Below are positions 54,406-63,120 of a stretch of 64,000 nt of DNA, one piece after another. The first letter of the stretch is position 1. Each line of letters begins with the position of its first letter. The position numbers were made by a program, and so were the translations under genes. The notes beneath the pieces are model-generated. The model had not been told where the DNA came from. It did not search any database and saw nothing but the letters and a program-made list of their open reading frames with translations. Source of the stretch: Geobacter sp. AOG1 (GTDB lineage: Bacteria > Desulfobacterota > Desulfuromonadia > Geobacterales > Geobacteraceae). Location of the stretch: NCBI RefSeq assembly GCF_019972315.1, contig NZ_BLIZ01000001.1, positions 558,001 through 622,000 on the forward strand, written 5' to 3'.

Positions 54406-56151
54406 TCAGCGATGGATAATGCCGGATTTTCGCGCGTCATCGGGACTGGTCCTGAACGGCTCGTACTGATTCCGGTCTTTGATAACCGGCAGGGAAAAGT
54501 TCCCCCTGATCTGCCATGCGTCCTTCAGGTAGACCCACGGCGCGAAGGCCGAGAGAGAATATCCCGGTTCCGGCTCGATTTTCTCCGACTGCATCCCCTT
54601 GATGAACAGGCCGTTACGATCGGCCAGCACCTCGTGGCTGCCGCTGAACGGCAGTGCGCCGGGGTCGCTGTACTCCCAGGTGACCTTCTGCCGTTGGGCG
54701 CCGTCCGTGGAGCCATGGCACGAATCGCAGGAGCGGCTTTTCCCCAGCTTGTGCGACATCTTGTCCATCTGGATCCAGAGGAGGGCATTGTTGTTGTCCG
54801 GCAGACCGCTGACCAGCCCCACATAGCCCCAGGCGTCGTCCGTCCGTTTCAGGTCCGGGAGGTCGAGCGGGTAGCGCCAATGCAGGCCGGGCTTGAAGGG
54901 GGACGCTTTCTGATTCATGACCGCCATGGGGAAGGGTTTGACCGGTATCCAGCGCCCCTTCTGGTCTTTTATCAGGATAGGCTCCGGCATATAGCCGTAA
55001 TAGGCCTTGTACTTGAAATAGGGGGTAGCCGCTCCAGCAATCTTCCCCGGTCCCCAGTAGGTTCCCTGGTAGCCGGCCACCTTTTGAATGTGGCACGCTT
55101 CGCAGGAGAGATTCCTGTGCCGTGAGGCAGCATGGGTTGCAACCGCATCGGGATGGCAGCGCTTGCACGAGTCCTGGGCCTGCCGTCTGACCATGCCGTG
55201 ACCGATGGCGGGGTTGCTTCTCGTACTCTCATGGCAGTCGAGACAGCCGACCCGGGCTTTCAGGTGGACATCGGGTTCGTTACCTTCGGGGAATGAGAAC
55301 GAACCGCCAAAATACCCCGCTCCCCGGCGTCGGTCCTCGGGACCCGCATGACAGATGGAGGCCCTACCGTTGCCGTAGCAGCTCTCGGACGGCGGAGTCT
55401 TCGCGAAGGTATGGGGCCCGCGGGAGGGATCGACGGGATGCTTCTCCTGGGGGTTGAAATGGCAGTCCAGACAGCCAACATGACAGGTATTGCAGGCCTT
55501 CTGGTTGATGCGCTGGCTCTCTGGCGACAGGGGGACGAGGGTGTTTGCCTGCATCGCCGCAAGGTTACCTTCGAACCAGGGACCGCAGTTGTGGGGGCCA
55601 CGCTCTGGCGTAATCCACCCCTTGTACTGGCTCTGCTTGCCGTTGGTCCCCATGGTGCTGCGGGAGAACTCGTCGAACTCCTTCCGGTGGCATGCCCCGC
55701 AGGTCTTCTTCATGACGTCGAAGTCCTGGCTCAGGGTGTCGGTCTTCTTGTCGTGCCACGAAAGGGTAACTACCGACACATCCTTCACCGGCTTGCCATT
55801 CTTCTCGACAACGGTATAGAGGCGGTTCATGGGATTGGTATCGTAGGCAAGGGGATAGGAGCGGACCGACGTCATGACCGCAAACCCCTTCTTCCCCACG
55901 ACGAGGAGGCGGGCCATTCCCCTATGTGACTCCTCCTTCTCCTTTGCATCCGGGTTGCCGAGGTGGCATTCGCTGCAGGTGGCCGGCATACGCGTCTGCG
56001 CCCCGACCTCCTGGCTGGTTACGGTGAAATGGCCATAACCCAAAGACTCCATCCGCTGACGATTGCCATGGCACTCGCTGCAGTGGTCCGAAGCTTCGAT
56101 GGTGATCGCGGTGCCCGCAATCAGTACCCCGACGAGAATTGCCCGTATCAT
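54406..56151 (-). CDS. Nine-haem exported cytochrome c with an extra CX8CH
   Basis: 581 residues with a signal peptide (cleavage near IEASD). Nine canonical CXXCH haem sites: CSECH, CSECH, CGACH, CNTCH, CLDCH, CLDCH, CKRCH, CEACH, CDSCH. A tenth potential site, CYGNGRASICH, has eight residues between the Cys (C258-x8-C267-H268), an unusual spacing. Two-thirds of the chain is haem-rich; the C-terminal ~200 residues include WGYVGLVSGLPDNNNALLWIQMD. No family assigned: it may be an oxidoreductase such as those for oxyanions, or an electron conduit. It is followed by the CGGC protein. Confidence 0.86.
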   Translation of the reverse strand: MIRAILVGVLIAGTAITIEASDHCSECHGNRQRMESLGYGHFTVTSQEVGAQTRMPATCSECHLGNPDAKEKEESHRGMARLLVVGKKGFAVMTSVRSYPLAYDTNPMNRLYTVVEKNGKPVKDVSVVTLSWHDKKTDTLSQDFDVMKKTCGACHRKEFDEFSRSTMGTNGKQSQYKGWITPERGPHNCGPWFEGNLAAMQANTLVPLSPESQRINQKACNTCHVGCLDCHFNPQEKHPVDPSRGPHTFAKTPPSESCYGNGRASICHAGPEDRRRGAGYFGGSFSFPEGNEPDVHLKARVGCLDCHESTRSNPAIGHGMVRRQAQDSCKRCHPDAVATHAASRHRNLSCEACHIQKVAGYQGTYWGPGKIAGAATPYFKYKAYYGYMPEPILIKDQKGRWIPVKPFPMAVMNQKASPFKPGLHWRYPLDLPDLKRTDDAWGYVGLVSGLPDNNNALLWIQMDKMSHKLGKSRSCDSCHGSTDGAQRQKVTWEYSDPGALPFSGSHEVLADRNGLFIKGMQSEKIEPEPGYSLSAFAPWVYLKDAWQIRGNFSLPVIKDRNQYEPFRTSPDDARKSGIIHR

Positions 56152-56299
56152 GGCGACACCCCCTCTTCCCGCTGCGGTGGATAAGCCACGGCATGCTATA
56201 GCGGCACGCGAACCGCCATGGTCATCCGTTCACTTGATGGTGAGCTTTTTCGGTCTTACTGACGGTACCCCGGCCCCCGAGGTCGCGAAGATCGGACCT

Positions 56300-56407
56300 T
56301 CAGGTGGGGACTCTGAACCGTGGCACCATGGCTATGAGTGCAAACCAGCAAGCTAAAAATGCTATTACCAGCAAAAAAGTTCTCAAGACGACCTCCACCG
56401 GTTCCAT
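56300..56407 (-). CDS. Possible 35-residue membrane protein
   Basis: MEPVEVVLRTFLLVIAFLACWFALIAM has one convincing helix, and the ORF starts 44 bp after the FmdB-type stop on the same strand. No Shine-Dalgarno is seen, and short hydrophobic frames are common, so it is a weak call. Confidence 0.3.
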   Translation of the reverse strand: MEPVEVVLRTFLLVIAFLACWFALIAMVPRFRVPT

Positions 56408-56451
56408 TTCTGCTTTATCACTATAACGCCAGACCGGCGTTATCAGATCCG

Positions 56452-56634
56452 TCAGCCACCGCTGGAACACCCGCCTCCCGCCGGGGAACTTCCCGTCGCC
56501 GCAAAGGTCGACATTTCCTTCCTGACCTCGGCGGAACCGCACGCGGGACATTCGGTCCGGTACTCCGCGCCGGCCTTGTGCAGTTTTTCAAAGCGGCATC
56601 CGCATGCCATGCACGTATATTCGAACAGCGGCAT
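56452..56634 (-). CDS. FmdB/PhnA-type zinc ribbon protein
   Basis: 60 residues: MPLFEYTCMACGCRFEKLHKAG and ECPACGSAEVRKEM give a four-Cys zinc ribbon, the FmdB family pattern; the tail is Gly/Ser-rich with Cys. Such proteins are often regulatory or scaffold proteins. A consensus-like sigma-70 promoter lies just upstream. It is cytoplasmic. Confidence 0.85.
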   Translation of the reverse strand: MPLFEYTCMACGCRFEKLHKAGAEYRTECPACGSAEVRKEMSTFAATGSSPAGGGCSSGG

Positions 56635-56671
56635 AGCCTACACCTCCCCTGCTATATTCATATTTCTGCAT

Positions 56672-56700
56672 ATAATAGTCGGACGTATCGATTCTGTCAA
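56672..56700 (-). promoter_or_regulatory. Strong sigma-70 promoter for FmdB-type gene
   Basis: On the minus strand TTGACA (56700-56695), 17 bp, TATTAT (56677-56672). It is one of the best -10/-35 pairs in the window. The gene starts 38 bp downstream of the -10. Confidence 0.7.
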
Positions 56701-57311
56701 CGCTTAACCCCACCCTGGGTTGTTCTCCTCAATGGGTAAACGTGACTCATAGTCTATCAGCTATCCCGCAACCTGCAGAAAAATCATGCCGGGGCACGGT
56801 TGCTTTTTTACCAAAAACAGGCTATTTTTTGAAACCCTGCATCATTTTGTATCACCAAAAACATAACAGATGACTAATAATTATTTTCTGCATAACAAGA
56901 GCATTCCCCTGCTCACAGCGTTCGTTATCGCAGCGGCTCTCCTCTTGGCGGGAATGCGCGTGCCTGACCTTGCGCGACCCCACCGCCCCAAGCCGAGCCA
57001 GCGGGCCGTCGTCGAAAACCAGGTAAAGAACTCCTCGCATGCCATCAAGAAATCCCTTGAAATCGTTGCTGTCGTGGCAAAACCTGTCGAACTCCGCGCT
57101 TTTGAACTTTATCGTACCGAATTCCCCATAGCGTTGCTACCCACGGGGCGACCCTCGCTGTTTCCCAATTCATCCCGTGCACCTCCTCCCTTTTCAGCCT
57201 GACCTCCAATCCCATTTCAAAATCGGCCTGACCCTCCGGCGCTGGCAGTATGGTGGCTCGCGCCGCGTGGGGTGCATTGTATTGATCAATCAACCAAGAG
57301 GAGTGAATGCC
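56701..57311. other. 611-bp gap before pal: no confident gene
   Basis: Frames here are short. A plus-strand one (56870-57202, 110 residues) begins with a hydrophobic stretch but lacks a Shine-Dalgarno and has a Pro-rich tail. Two opposite-strand frames (56852-57040, 57045-57293) are equally unsupported. The left part is AT-rich with runs of T. The last 70 bp hold the pal promoter candidate. Confidence 0.5.
57243..57258 (+). promoter_or_regulatory. Weak sigma-54-like element before pal
   Basis: TGGCAGT and TGGCT place GG and GC ten bases apart. The -24 half matches well and the -12 partly. It is 54 bp upstream of the ATG. Chance occurrence is possible in GC-rich DNA. Confidence 0.25.
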
Positions 57312-57875
57312 ATGAAGAGGACCATGAACCGGTTTCTGCCGGTAGTGTTTGCAGGGATGTTCTTGTATGCCGGTTGCGCCAAACAGGAGATAGTGAAAAA
57401 AGACGAGCCCATCTCCCCTGCAGCAGCGAAACCTGCGGCAACCGCACCGCAGAAGCCGACCACATCAAATACAATGACACAGCCTCTCAGTCAGCAGAAG
57501 CCACAACAGGCCACTGTACCGGCGACGACTGCCGATATGCGGAAAGCCCTTGAGAAGATATATTTTGATTTCGATTCTTCGACGCTGAATACTACCGCGC
57601 GTCAGACACTGACCAAAAACTTCGAAGCCCTGAAGCAGAACCCGCAGGCCAAGATCCGTGTCGAAGGCAACTGTGACGAGCGAGGCTCGGACGAATACAA
57701 CCTTGCCCTTGGCGAGCAGCGTGCCAAGGAGGCGGTCAGGTATCTGACAACACTGGGGGTTCCCGCGGAACGGCTGACTTTTATCAGCTACGGCAAGGAA
57801 AAACCGGTTGACTCCGGACACAACGAAGCCGCATGGGCGAAAAACCGGCGGGACGAGTTCGTCGTATCCCAATAA
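57312..57875 (+). CDS. pal: Peptidoglycan-associated lipoprotein
   Basis: 187 residues. A lipoprotein signal (FLYAGC, Cys22) leads to a Pro/Ala/Gln-rich linker and an OmpA-like domain with the peptidoglycan-binding FDFDSSTLN, EGNCDERGSDEYNLALGEQRA and SYGKEKPVDSG. Pal links the outer membrane to peptidoglycan and works with TolABQR. The tol genes are not adjacent, so this may be a stand-alone paralogue. AGGAG lies eight bases before the chosen ATG; the open frame 45 codons upstream has no support. Confidence 0.92.
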   Translation: MKRTMNRFLPVVFAGMFLYAGCAKQEIVKKDEPISPAAAKPAATAPQKPTTSNTMTQPLSQQKPQQATVPATTADMRKALEKIYFDFDSSTLNTTARQTLTKNFEALKQNPQAKIRVEGNCDERGSDEYNLALGEQRAKEAVRYLTTLGVPAERLTFISYGKEKPVDSGHNEAAWAKNRRDEFVVSQ

Positions 57876-57908
57876 CCACCCTTGATTGCGTCAAAGTGGA
57901 ACGCCATG

Positions 57909-57951
57909 AAAAAACCGAGGGGTCGGGCATATGCCTGACCCCTCGGTTTTT
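57909..57951 (+). terminator. Rho-independent terminator after pal
   Basis: A long inverted repeat (AAAAAACCGAGGGGTC with GACCCCTCGGTTTTT) plus a central AT palindrome; T tract on the right. It starts 33 bp beyond the pal stop and may also serve the opposite strand. Confidence 0.93.
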
Positions 57952-58063
57952 GTGGATCCATCCGGGCGTGCGAAATTCGCAACCTATGTGGTCTGAAAGA
58001 CAGGGATTTCTCATGGCGGATGAGGTGTAGAAAATCTGCTGGTGAACGGCCATCGGCCGCCGG

Positions 58064-58753
58064 TCATGAAACGCCTAGGCCTATATCTTTTTCAATTTCC
58101 ACAACCGTCGCCATGATAGCTTCGGCGTTGCATTGCTTACCCAGGATCTTTCGCAAACGCGAATCGCGCAGGCAATAAGCCAGCTTTGAAAGCAGGTGCA
58201 GATGCATTCTGATCGTGGGTGATATGATCGTAAAGAGTATCTGCACCGGCTTGCCGTCCAGCGCGCCAAAGTCGACCGGCTCCGCAAGATAACTGAGTGA
58301 TACCTTTGGCACAGGCAGTTGCACCAGGATGGGGTTGCGTACATGGGGAATAGCGATGCCGTCACCGACCGCGGTTGTACCCATGGCTTCACGAGCCAAA
58401 AGCACCTGAAGGATGAAGTCCGGATCAAGCTCGGGGGGCAACTCCAACTGTGCCACAACGGTACGCAGCACCGTCTCCTTGTCGCTTCCGGCGACGGCAC
58501 AGTGAATGCCCCCCGCTTCCAGGGCCTGACTCAGGGCCGGCAAGGGACCGCTATCCGCATCGTGCATCTTGTACAGCGACGGATGCACCTTGATGCCCCG
58601 CTCCGTAGCCCACTCCAAAAGGTCAACCGGGTTTATCCGGTAATCTCCCCCTCGGATCTGTTCGGCCGGCAGCTTGTCCTTTTTTATCCAGCGTACGACG
58701 GTCTTTTCATCAACATTCAATGCCTGTGCAGCTTCAGACGGCTCTAACAGCAT
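58064..58753 (-). CDS. HTH-EIIA(Ntr) fusion regulator
   Basis: 229 residues. The N-terminal ~55 residues form an excisionase/MerR-like HTH (LEPSEAAQALNVDEKTVVRWIKKDKLPA). The C-terminal domain is EIIA of the PtsN type, with the phosphorylatable His137 in GIAIPHVRNP and the LLSKLAYCLRDSRLRKIL end. A PTS-like phospho-relay may modulate its DNA binding. Similar fusions occur in delta-proteobacteria by recall. No PTS sugar genes are in view. It lies next to, but on the opposite side of, a toxin-antitoxin pair. Confidence 0.88.
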   Translation of the reverse strand: MLLEPSEAAQALNVDEKTVVRWIKKDKLPAEQIRGGDYRINPVDLLEWATERGIKVHPSLYKMHDADSGPLPALSQALEAGGIHCAVAGSDKETVLRTVVAQLELPPELDPDFILQVLLAREAMGTTAVGDGIAIPHVRNPILVQLPVPKVSLSYLAEPVDFGALDGKPVQILFTIISPTIRMHLHLLSKLAYCLRDSRLRKILGKQCNAEAIMATVVEIEKDIGLGVS

Positions 58754-58757
58754 GGAT

Positions 58758-59123
58758 TCATCCTTTTATGAGTCCCGGCGTCTCCTCGATGCCGAGTTGT
58801 AAACAGAGTGCTTTTTCAACCTGGCTCATCAGCGTTTTGGTGAGAAAGCCGAGGCGATCTCCCACCACGTTGGCCTTGTCAATGGTAATGAGGATGTGGG
58901 AACTGATCTTTGCATCGCGACCCAAGCCGGTACCGGCTGCCGGCAGAAATGTCTCGAAATCGTAGATCTTCTCCAGTTTGGTGAAGCTCAGGGGAATAAT
59001 GGTCACGACCGGTGAATACTCGTTGCTGATATTGTTGCTCACCACCAAGCAGGGGCAAACTTCCGGCTCCTGTACACCGACATGGGGTAGATTGACCGCA
59101 TAGACGCCACCACGTTTAAACAT
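58758..59123 (-). CDS. MazF/PemK-family toxin-like protein
   Basis: 121 residues with the MazF beginning KRGGVYAVNLP and the conserved VVTIIPLSF region; endoribonuclease toxins have this fold. The Arg/Thr usually in the active site (R..W or similar) is partly preserved (PCLVVSNN). It overlaps the upstream antitoxin-like gene by eight bases. The GC is lower than the flanks. Confidence 0.8.
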   Translation of the reverse strand: MFKRGGVYAVNLPHVGVQEPEVCPCLVVSNNISNEYSPVVTIIPLSFTKLEKIYDFETFLPAAGTGLGRDAKISSHILITIDKANVVGDRLGFLTKTLMSQVEKALCLQLGIEETPGLIKG

Positions 59124-59352
59124 CGCGCTTCTCCGTCACCGCAGCTTCGAATTTTTTCAGCACTTCTTTCGTATCCTCGGCAGTGGACTGGTACCCTTCA
59201 ATCAGCCCTTTGTACGCCTTCTTTTTTACTTCCTCAAGCTTTTCCCGGGCCGCTTCCTCCAGAAACTGGCTCAAACCCCGCTGCCCGTAAAGGGCCTTGA
59301 TATCATCCACGATCGGGGTTGGCAGCGTGATATTCAGTCGCGTGTTCGGCAT
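59116..59352 (-). CDS. RHH-type antitoxin-like protein
   Basis: 78 residues. A ribbon-helix-helix start (RLNITLPTPIVDDIKALYGQRGLSQFLEEAAREKLEEV) suits a MazE-like or RHH antitoxin that binds DNA; the C-terminal part would bind the toxin. Order antitoxin-toxin and eight-base overlap are typical of TA pairs. Confidence 0.8.
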   Translation of the reverse strand: MPNTRLNITLPTPIVDDIKALYGQRGLSQFLEEAAREKLEEVKKKAYKGLIEGYQSTAEDTKEVLKKFEAAVTEKRDV

Positions 59353-59407
59353 GACGGCACTCCCTTACATATGTGTCGTATTTAATTTATAGTGGTGCAC
59401 AATTTTA

Positions 59408-59436
59408 TTGACGTGTGGCTATTTATACCATATATT
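59408..59436 (+). promoter_or_regulatory. Sigma-70-like promoter for the Ehr-type operon
   Basis: TTGACG (59408-59413), 17 bp, TATATT (59431-59436) is a good match in an AT-rich gap; the first Ehr gene starts 100 bp downstream. Confidence 0.55.
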
Positions 59437-59442
59437 TTTGTC

Positions 59443-59468
59443 ATGTGTTATATTTTTTTACAACACAT
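59443..59468. promoter_or_regulatory. Inverted repeat in the TA/Ehr intergenic region
   Basis: ATGTGTT (59443-59449) and AACACAT (59462-59468) have a 12-bp spacer. A palindrome ACATATGT lies at 59367-59374 near the antitoxin start. They could be operators for the antitoxin or an Ehr regulator. Confidence 0.35.
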
Positions 59469-59536
59469 AGTATTTTCATGCCACCCAATATCATGTTCGA
59501 CCTTGACATGAACGAGAGGGTAGTTGTGAGGCATCC

Positions 59537-61522
59537 TTGTTTTTCTTCCTTGAACCGACTGCGTACCTTCTGACCGCTGCAACAATTCTAGCAGCATCCG
59601 GAGTACCGGGACTACTCCTGCGCGCCCCCCTTTTTGGCCAACGGATAGCCGCATTCGCCGTCGTCATCGCCTCTCTTCTGGGCGAAATCGCCGTCATCCA
59701 GCTCCTGGGCGGTTCCCCGGCGGCATTCTACCAGGTTGACTGGCCATTGCCCTTCGGACCTGCGCTCTTCTCCACCGACCATCTTTCTACAATCTTTCTG
59801 TTCCCACTCTTCCTGGTTACCGGTTGCGTTTCAGTGTACTCCCTTGCCTACTGGCCGGCCAGTGAGCAGTCAAGTGCGGGAAAGCTGACCTTCTTTCTTG
59901 GTCTCTTTGCCGCAGCGATGGTCCTGGTAGTCGTGGCACGTAATGGCGTGCTGTTTCTCATGGCATGGGAGGTCATGGCCCTGTCCGCCTATTTTCTGCT
60001 GACGACCGAACAGCAGAGTTCTGCTGTGCAGCGTGTCGGCACCGTCTATCTCCTTGCCACCCATACCGGCACCATGGCGTTGTTTGTCATGTTCTCCCTG
60101 TTACGGAGCACGACCGGTACCTTCGCCTTTCCGGCATCCCATGCTCTCGCCCAGACGTTGCCGTATGCGACGCTCATCATCGTAACCGCCCTGGTCGGTT
60201 TCGGCGGCAAGGCCGGTCTCATGCCCTTGCACTTCTGGCTTCCCGGAGCCCACGCAAATGCCCCCAGCCATGTTTCAGCCATGATGTCCGGCTTGATGCT
60301 CAAGATGGGAGTCTACGGCATCCTCAGGACTCTTTCGTTCTTTGTTGCGCTCCCCGTCTGGGTTGGCTGGGTTATCCTCCTGCTGGGGGCGTGGTCGGCA
60401 GTCAACGGCATCGCCCTGGCGACCGGCCAGCGTGACCTGAAACGTCTTCTCGCCTGCAGCAGCATCGAGAATATCGGGATTATTTTTATCGGCATAGGAC
60501 TGGCGCTGGTCGGCATCCAGGCCCACGCCCCCTATCTCGTGGTATGCGGCCTTTCCGGCGCCTTCATCCATATTGTCAACCACGGGCTTTTCAAGTCCCT
60601 CCTCTTCCTGGGGAGCGGGGCGCTGATCCATGGCGCCGGCACCCGCGAAATTGACCGGATGGGTGGGCTTGCCCGGCGAATGCCGATTACGTCCACCCTC
60701 TTCCTGGTCGGCTCCCTTGCCATTTGCGGTCTGCCGCCTCTCAACGGTTTTGTCGGCGAACTGTTTCTCTATGTGGGGTCCATTACGGATGGCATCACCG
60801 CCCCGTTGCCCCTGGCGGCTCTCGTTGCGCCGGTGCTGGCGCTGGTCGGCGGATTGGCGGTCATAACCTTCGTCAAACTCTACGGCATCATCTTTCTCGG
60901 CACTCCCCGTTCAGCTGCTGCAGCCCACAGCCATGAAGCCAGCGGCTTCATGAACGGTCCGATGATCCTGTTGGCCATCTGTTGCCTGGCTGCCGGCATG
61001 TCTCCCCAGCTCCTGGTCCGACTGGTAACGCCCGTGGTCGGCTTTTATGGCGACGTGGCGGGCGATCTGTTCACACAGGCGAGCAGCCAGGTGCCTCTCC
61101 TGCCACTCACCTTTGTCAATATCCTGCTCGTTATCCTCACGCTGATAATCGGAGCCGTCTACCTGGTGCGGTTACGCGGGTCATCCCAACCCCGGAGCAC
61201 CACCTGGGGATGCGGCTATCTCGAGCCAACCCCCAGAATGCAGTATACCGGCACGTCTTTCAGTGAGCTGGTGGTGAATCTGCTCGGCACCATCGTTGCC
61301 CCGCGACGCGAACGACCCGTCATGACCGGCGTGATTCTTCCCCGCAAGGCCGCGTTTCACTATGCAGTCACCGAAACGGTGCTCGACCGGGTGCTGTCGC
61401 CGATTTTTCACTGGATCGGCCTCGGCTTTTCCTATCTGAGGAAGCTCCAGCATGGCCAGCTGCATATCTACATGCTGTACATTTTTGCTACCCTGTTCGT
61501 CCTGATGATCTGGACACACTGA
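59537..61522 (+). CDS. Hydrogenase-4/NuoL-like membrane subunit (HyfB/EhrA type)
   Basis: 661 residues, 14 or more helices, with the ion-channel antiporter domain (AWEVMALSAYFLLTTEQ, VGFGGKAGLMPLHFWLPGAHANAPSHVSAMMSG, HIVNHGLFKSLLFLGSGA). It forms an antiporter-like ion-translocating arm. The start is TTG with GAGG five bases upstream. It is first in a run of Ech-related genes named Ehr in Geobacter, as I recall. Complete. Confidence 0.9.
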   Translation: MFFFLEPTAYLLTAATILAASGVPGLLLRAPLFGQRIAAFAVVIASLLGEIAVIQLLGGSPAAFYQVDWPLPFGPALFSTDHLSTIFLFPLFLVTGCVSVYSLAYWPASEQSSAGKLTFFLGLFAAAMVLVVVARNGVLFLMAWEVMALSAYFLLTTEQQSSAVQRVGTVYLLATHTGTMALFVMFSLLRSTTGTFAFPASHALAQTLPYATLIIVTALVGFGGKAGLMPLHFWLPGAHANAPSHVSAMMSGLMLKMGVYGILRTLSFFVALPVWVGWVILLLGAWSAVNGIALATGQRDLKRLLACSSIENIGIIFIGIGLALVGIQAHAPYLVVCGLSGAFIHIVNHGLFKSLLFLGSGALIHGAGTREIDRMGGLARRMPITSTLFLVGSLAICGLPPLNGFVGELFLYVGSITDGITAPLPLAALVAPVLALVGGLAVITFVKLYGIIFLGTPRSAAAAHSHEASGFMNGPMILLAICCLAAGMSPQLLVRLVTPVVGFYGDVAGDLFTQASSQVPLLPLTFVNILLVILTLIIGAVYLVRLRGSSQPRSTTWGCGYLEPTPRMQYTGTSFSELVVNLLGTIVAPRRERPVMTGVILPRKAAFHYAVTETVLDRVLSPIFHWIGLGFSYLRKLQHGQLHIYMLYIFATLFVLMIWTH

Positions 61523-61562
61523 TGGGCTGTCGACGTTTCATGTTCACCGAGGTTGGCACCAA

Positions 61563-62471
61563 ATGACCGACATCATCATCCATTGTGCGGTGGCGCTGCT
61601 GTTTCCGCCCCTTCTGCTCGGAATCATCGGCAAGACCAAGGCGGCCTTTGCCGGACGGGTCGGCGCGCCCTATTTGCAGCCATATTACGACCTGATAAAG
61701 CTCTTCCGCAAGGGATCCGTCTTCAGCGAGACCACCACGTGGGTTTTTCGCGCCGGGCCGGTGGTGACACTGTCGGCAACGCTCATCGCCGTCCTGCTGA
61801 TTCCGCTGGGGCGCCATGCCGCCCCGCTTTCATTCAGCGGAGACATGATTCTTTTCGCCTATCTCTTCGGGCTGTCACGCTTCTTCACCACCATCGCAGC
61901 CCTTGATACCGGCTCGAGCTTCGAAGGAATGGGAGCGGCCCGCGAGGTAACCTTCTCCTGTCTCGTGGAGCCGACACTCTTTTTTACCCTGATCACCCTG
62001 GCGAGGATGAGCAAGTCCCTCACCCTCTCGACCATCCTGATCTACCCCACCCCCGCGATATGGCTCGCCGCGGGGGCCAGCATGCTGCTGCTGGTGGGGG
62101 CGCTCTTCATCACGTTGTTGGCGGAGAACTGCCGGATCCCGTTTGATGACCCCAACACTCACCTGGAGCTGACCATGATCCATGAAGTCATGGTGCTGGA
62201 CCACAGCGGCCCCGCCTTTGGCATCATTCTCTACGGTGCGGCATTGAAACTGTTCATTCTCGGGGCGGTCTTCGTCAACGTCGCCCTCCCCCTTGCCACG
62301 GGAAATCCGCTGGTGGACTGGGCAATCTTCGTCGTCGCCATGATGGCACTGGCGGTTGCCATCGGCGTGGTCGAATCGGTCATGGCCCGGTTGAGGCTGG
62401 TGCGTATCCCCCAACTCCTGGTCGGCGCCACCATCTTGTCCGCCTTTGCCCTGCTGCTGGTATTGAGGTAA
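61563..62471 (+). CDS. HyfC/NuoH-like membrane anchor subunit
   Basis: 302 residues with about eight helices: GKTKAAFAGRVGAPYLQPYYDLIKLFRKG and the conserved ENCRIPFDDPNTHLELTMIHEVMVLDHSGP segment match the NuoH/HyfC family, which links the electron-transfer arm to the antiporter subunits. It follows 40 bp after the previous gene. The 302 residues are typical. Confidence 0.92.
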   Translation: MTDIIIHCAVALLFPPLLLGIIGKTKAAFAGRVGAPYLQPYYDLIKLFRKGSVFSETTTWVFRAGPVVTLSATLIAVLLIPLGRHAAPLSFSGDMILFAYLFGLSRFFTTIAALDTGSSFEGMGAAREVTFSCLVEPTLFFTLITLARMSKSLTLSTILIYPTPAIWLAAGASMLLLVGALFITLLAENCRIPFDDPNTHLELTMIHEVMVLDHSGPAFGIILYGAALKLFILGAVFVNVALPLATGNPLVDWAIFVVAMMALAVAIGVVESVMARLRLVRIPQLLVGATILSAFALLLVLR

Positions 62472-62474
62472 CCC

Positions 62475-63116
62475 ATGAGTGCATTCGCCGATCAACTGTT
62501 GGTGCTGGTGATGCTGATCAATCTGGTCATGCTCGGGACGAGCCGACTGGTTTTTTCCATCCGTGCCGTAGCTGTCCAAGGGGTCATCCTCGGCATTTTG
62601 CCGGGGTTGATCAACCCTTTTTCCGGCCACCTGGCCGGCATCACCGCTGGCATCATCCTGGCCAAGGGGATTGTCATCCCGTATCTGATCGGCAATGCCG
62701 TGCACAAGGCCCAGATCAGACGCGAAGTGGAGCCATTCATCGGCTATGTGTCGACCCTGCTCCTCGGCGCCGTCTTTACGGCTCTTTCCTTCGCTTTTGC
62801 AGAAAAACTGCCGCTCGCCCCGGAACACAAAGATCTGCTCTTCGTCCCGGCATCCATTGCCACGTTACTTACCGGTTTCTTGATCCTGACGACCCGTCGC
62901 AAGGCTATTTCCCAAGTCATCGGTTATCTGGTCATGGAGAACGGGATATTCGTATTCGGCCTGCTCCTGACCGAGGCGATGCCGGTCATGGTGGAGGCCG
63001 GTGCGCTGCTCGACCTTCTGGTGGGTATCTTCGTCATGGGAATTGTCATCAACCACATCAGCCGGGAATTTTCGTCCATCGATACCTCCCGCCTGCGGGC
63101 CCTTAAGGAGGAGTAG
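62475..63116 (+). CDS. HyfE-like small membrane subunit
   Basis: 213 residues with six helices; resembles HyfE/NuoK (ILAKGIVIPYLI, GYLVMENGIFVFGLLLTE). It starts three bases after the previous stop. Probably part of the ion-translocating arm. Confidence 0.88.
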   Translation: MSAFADQLLVLVMLINLVMLGTSRLVFSIRAVAVQGVILGILPGLINPFSGHLAGITAGIILAKGIVIPYLIGNAVHKAQIRREVEPFIGYVSTLLLGAVFTALSFAFAEKLPLAPEHKDLLFVPASIATLLTGFLILTTRRKAISQVIGYLVMENGIFVFGLLLTEAMPVMVEAGALLDLLVGIFVMGIVINHISREFSSIDTSRLRALKEE

Positions 63117-63120
63117 TCGC

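Noticed and set aside
56190-56215. GG-N10-GC on the plus strand
   Set aside because: Poor -24 and -12 matches and no nearby plus-strand gene.
56870-57202. 110-residue plus-strand ORF
   Set aside because: No Shine-Dalgarno and a low-complexity tail; frames on the other strand are equally long.
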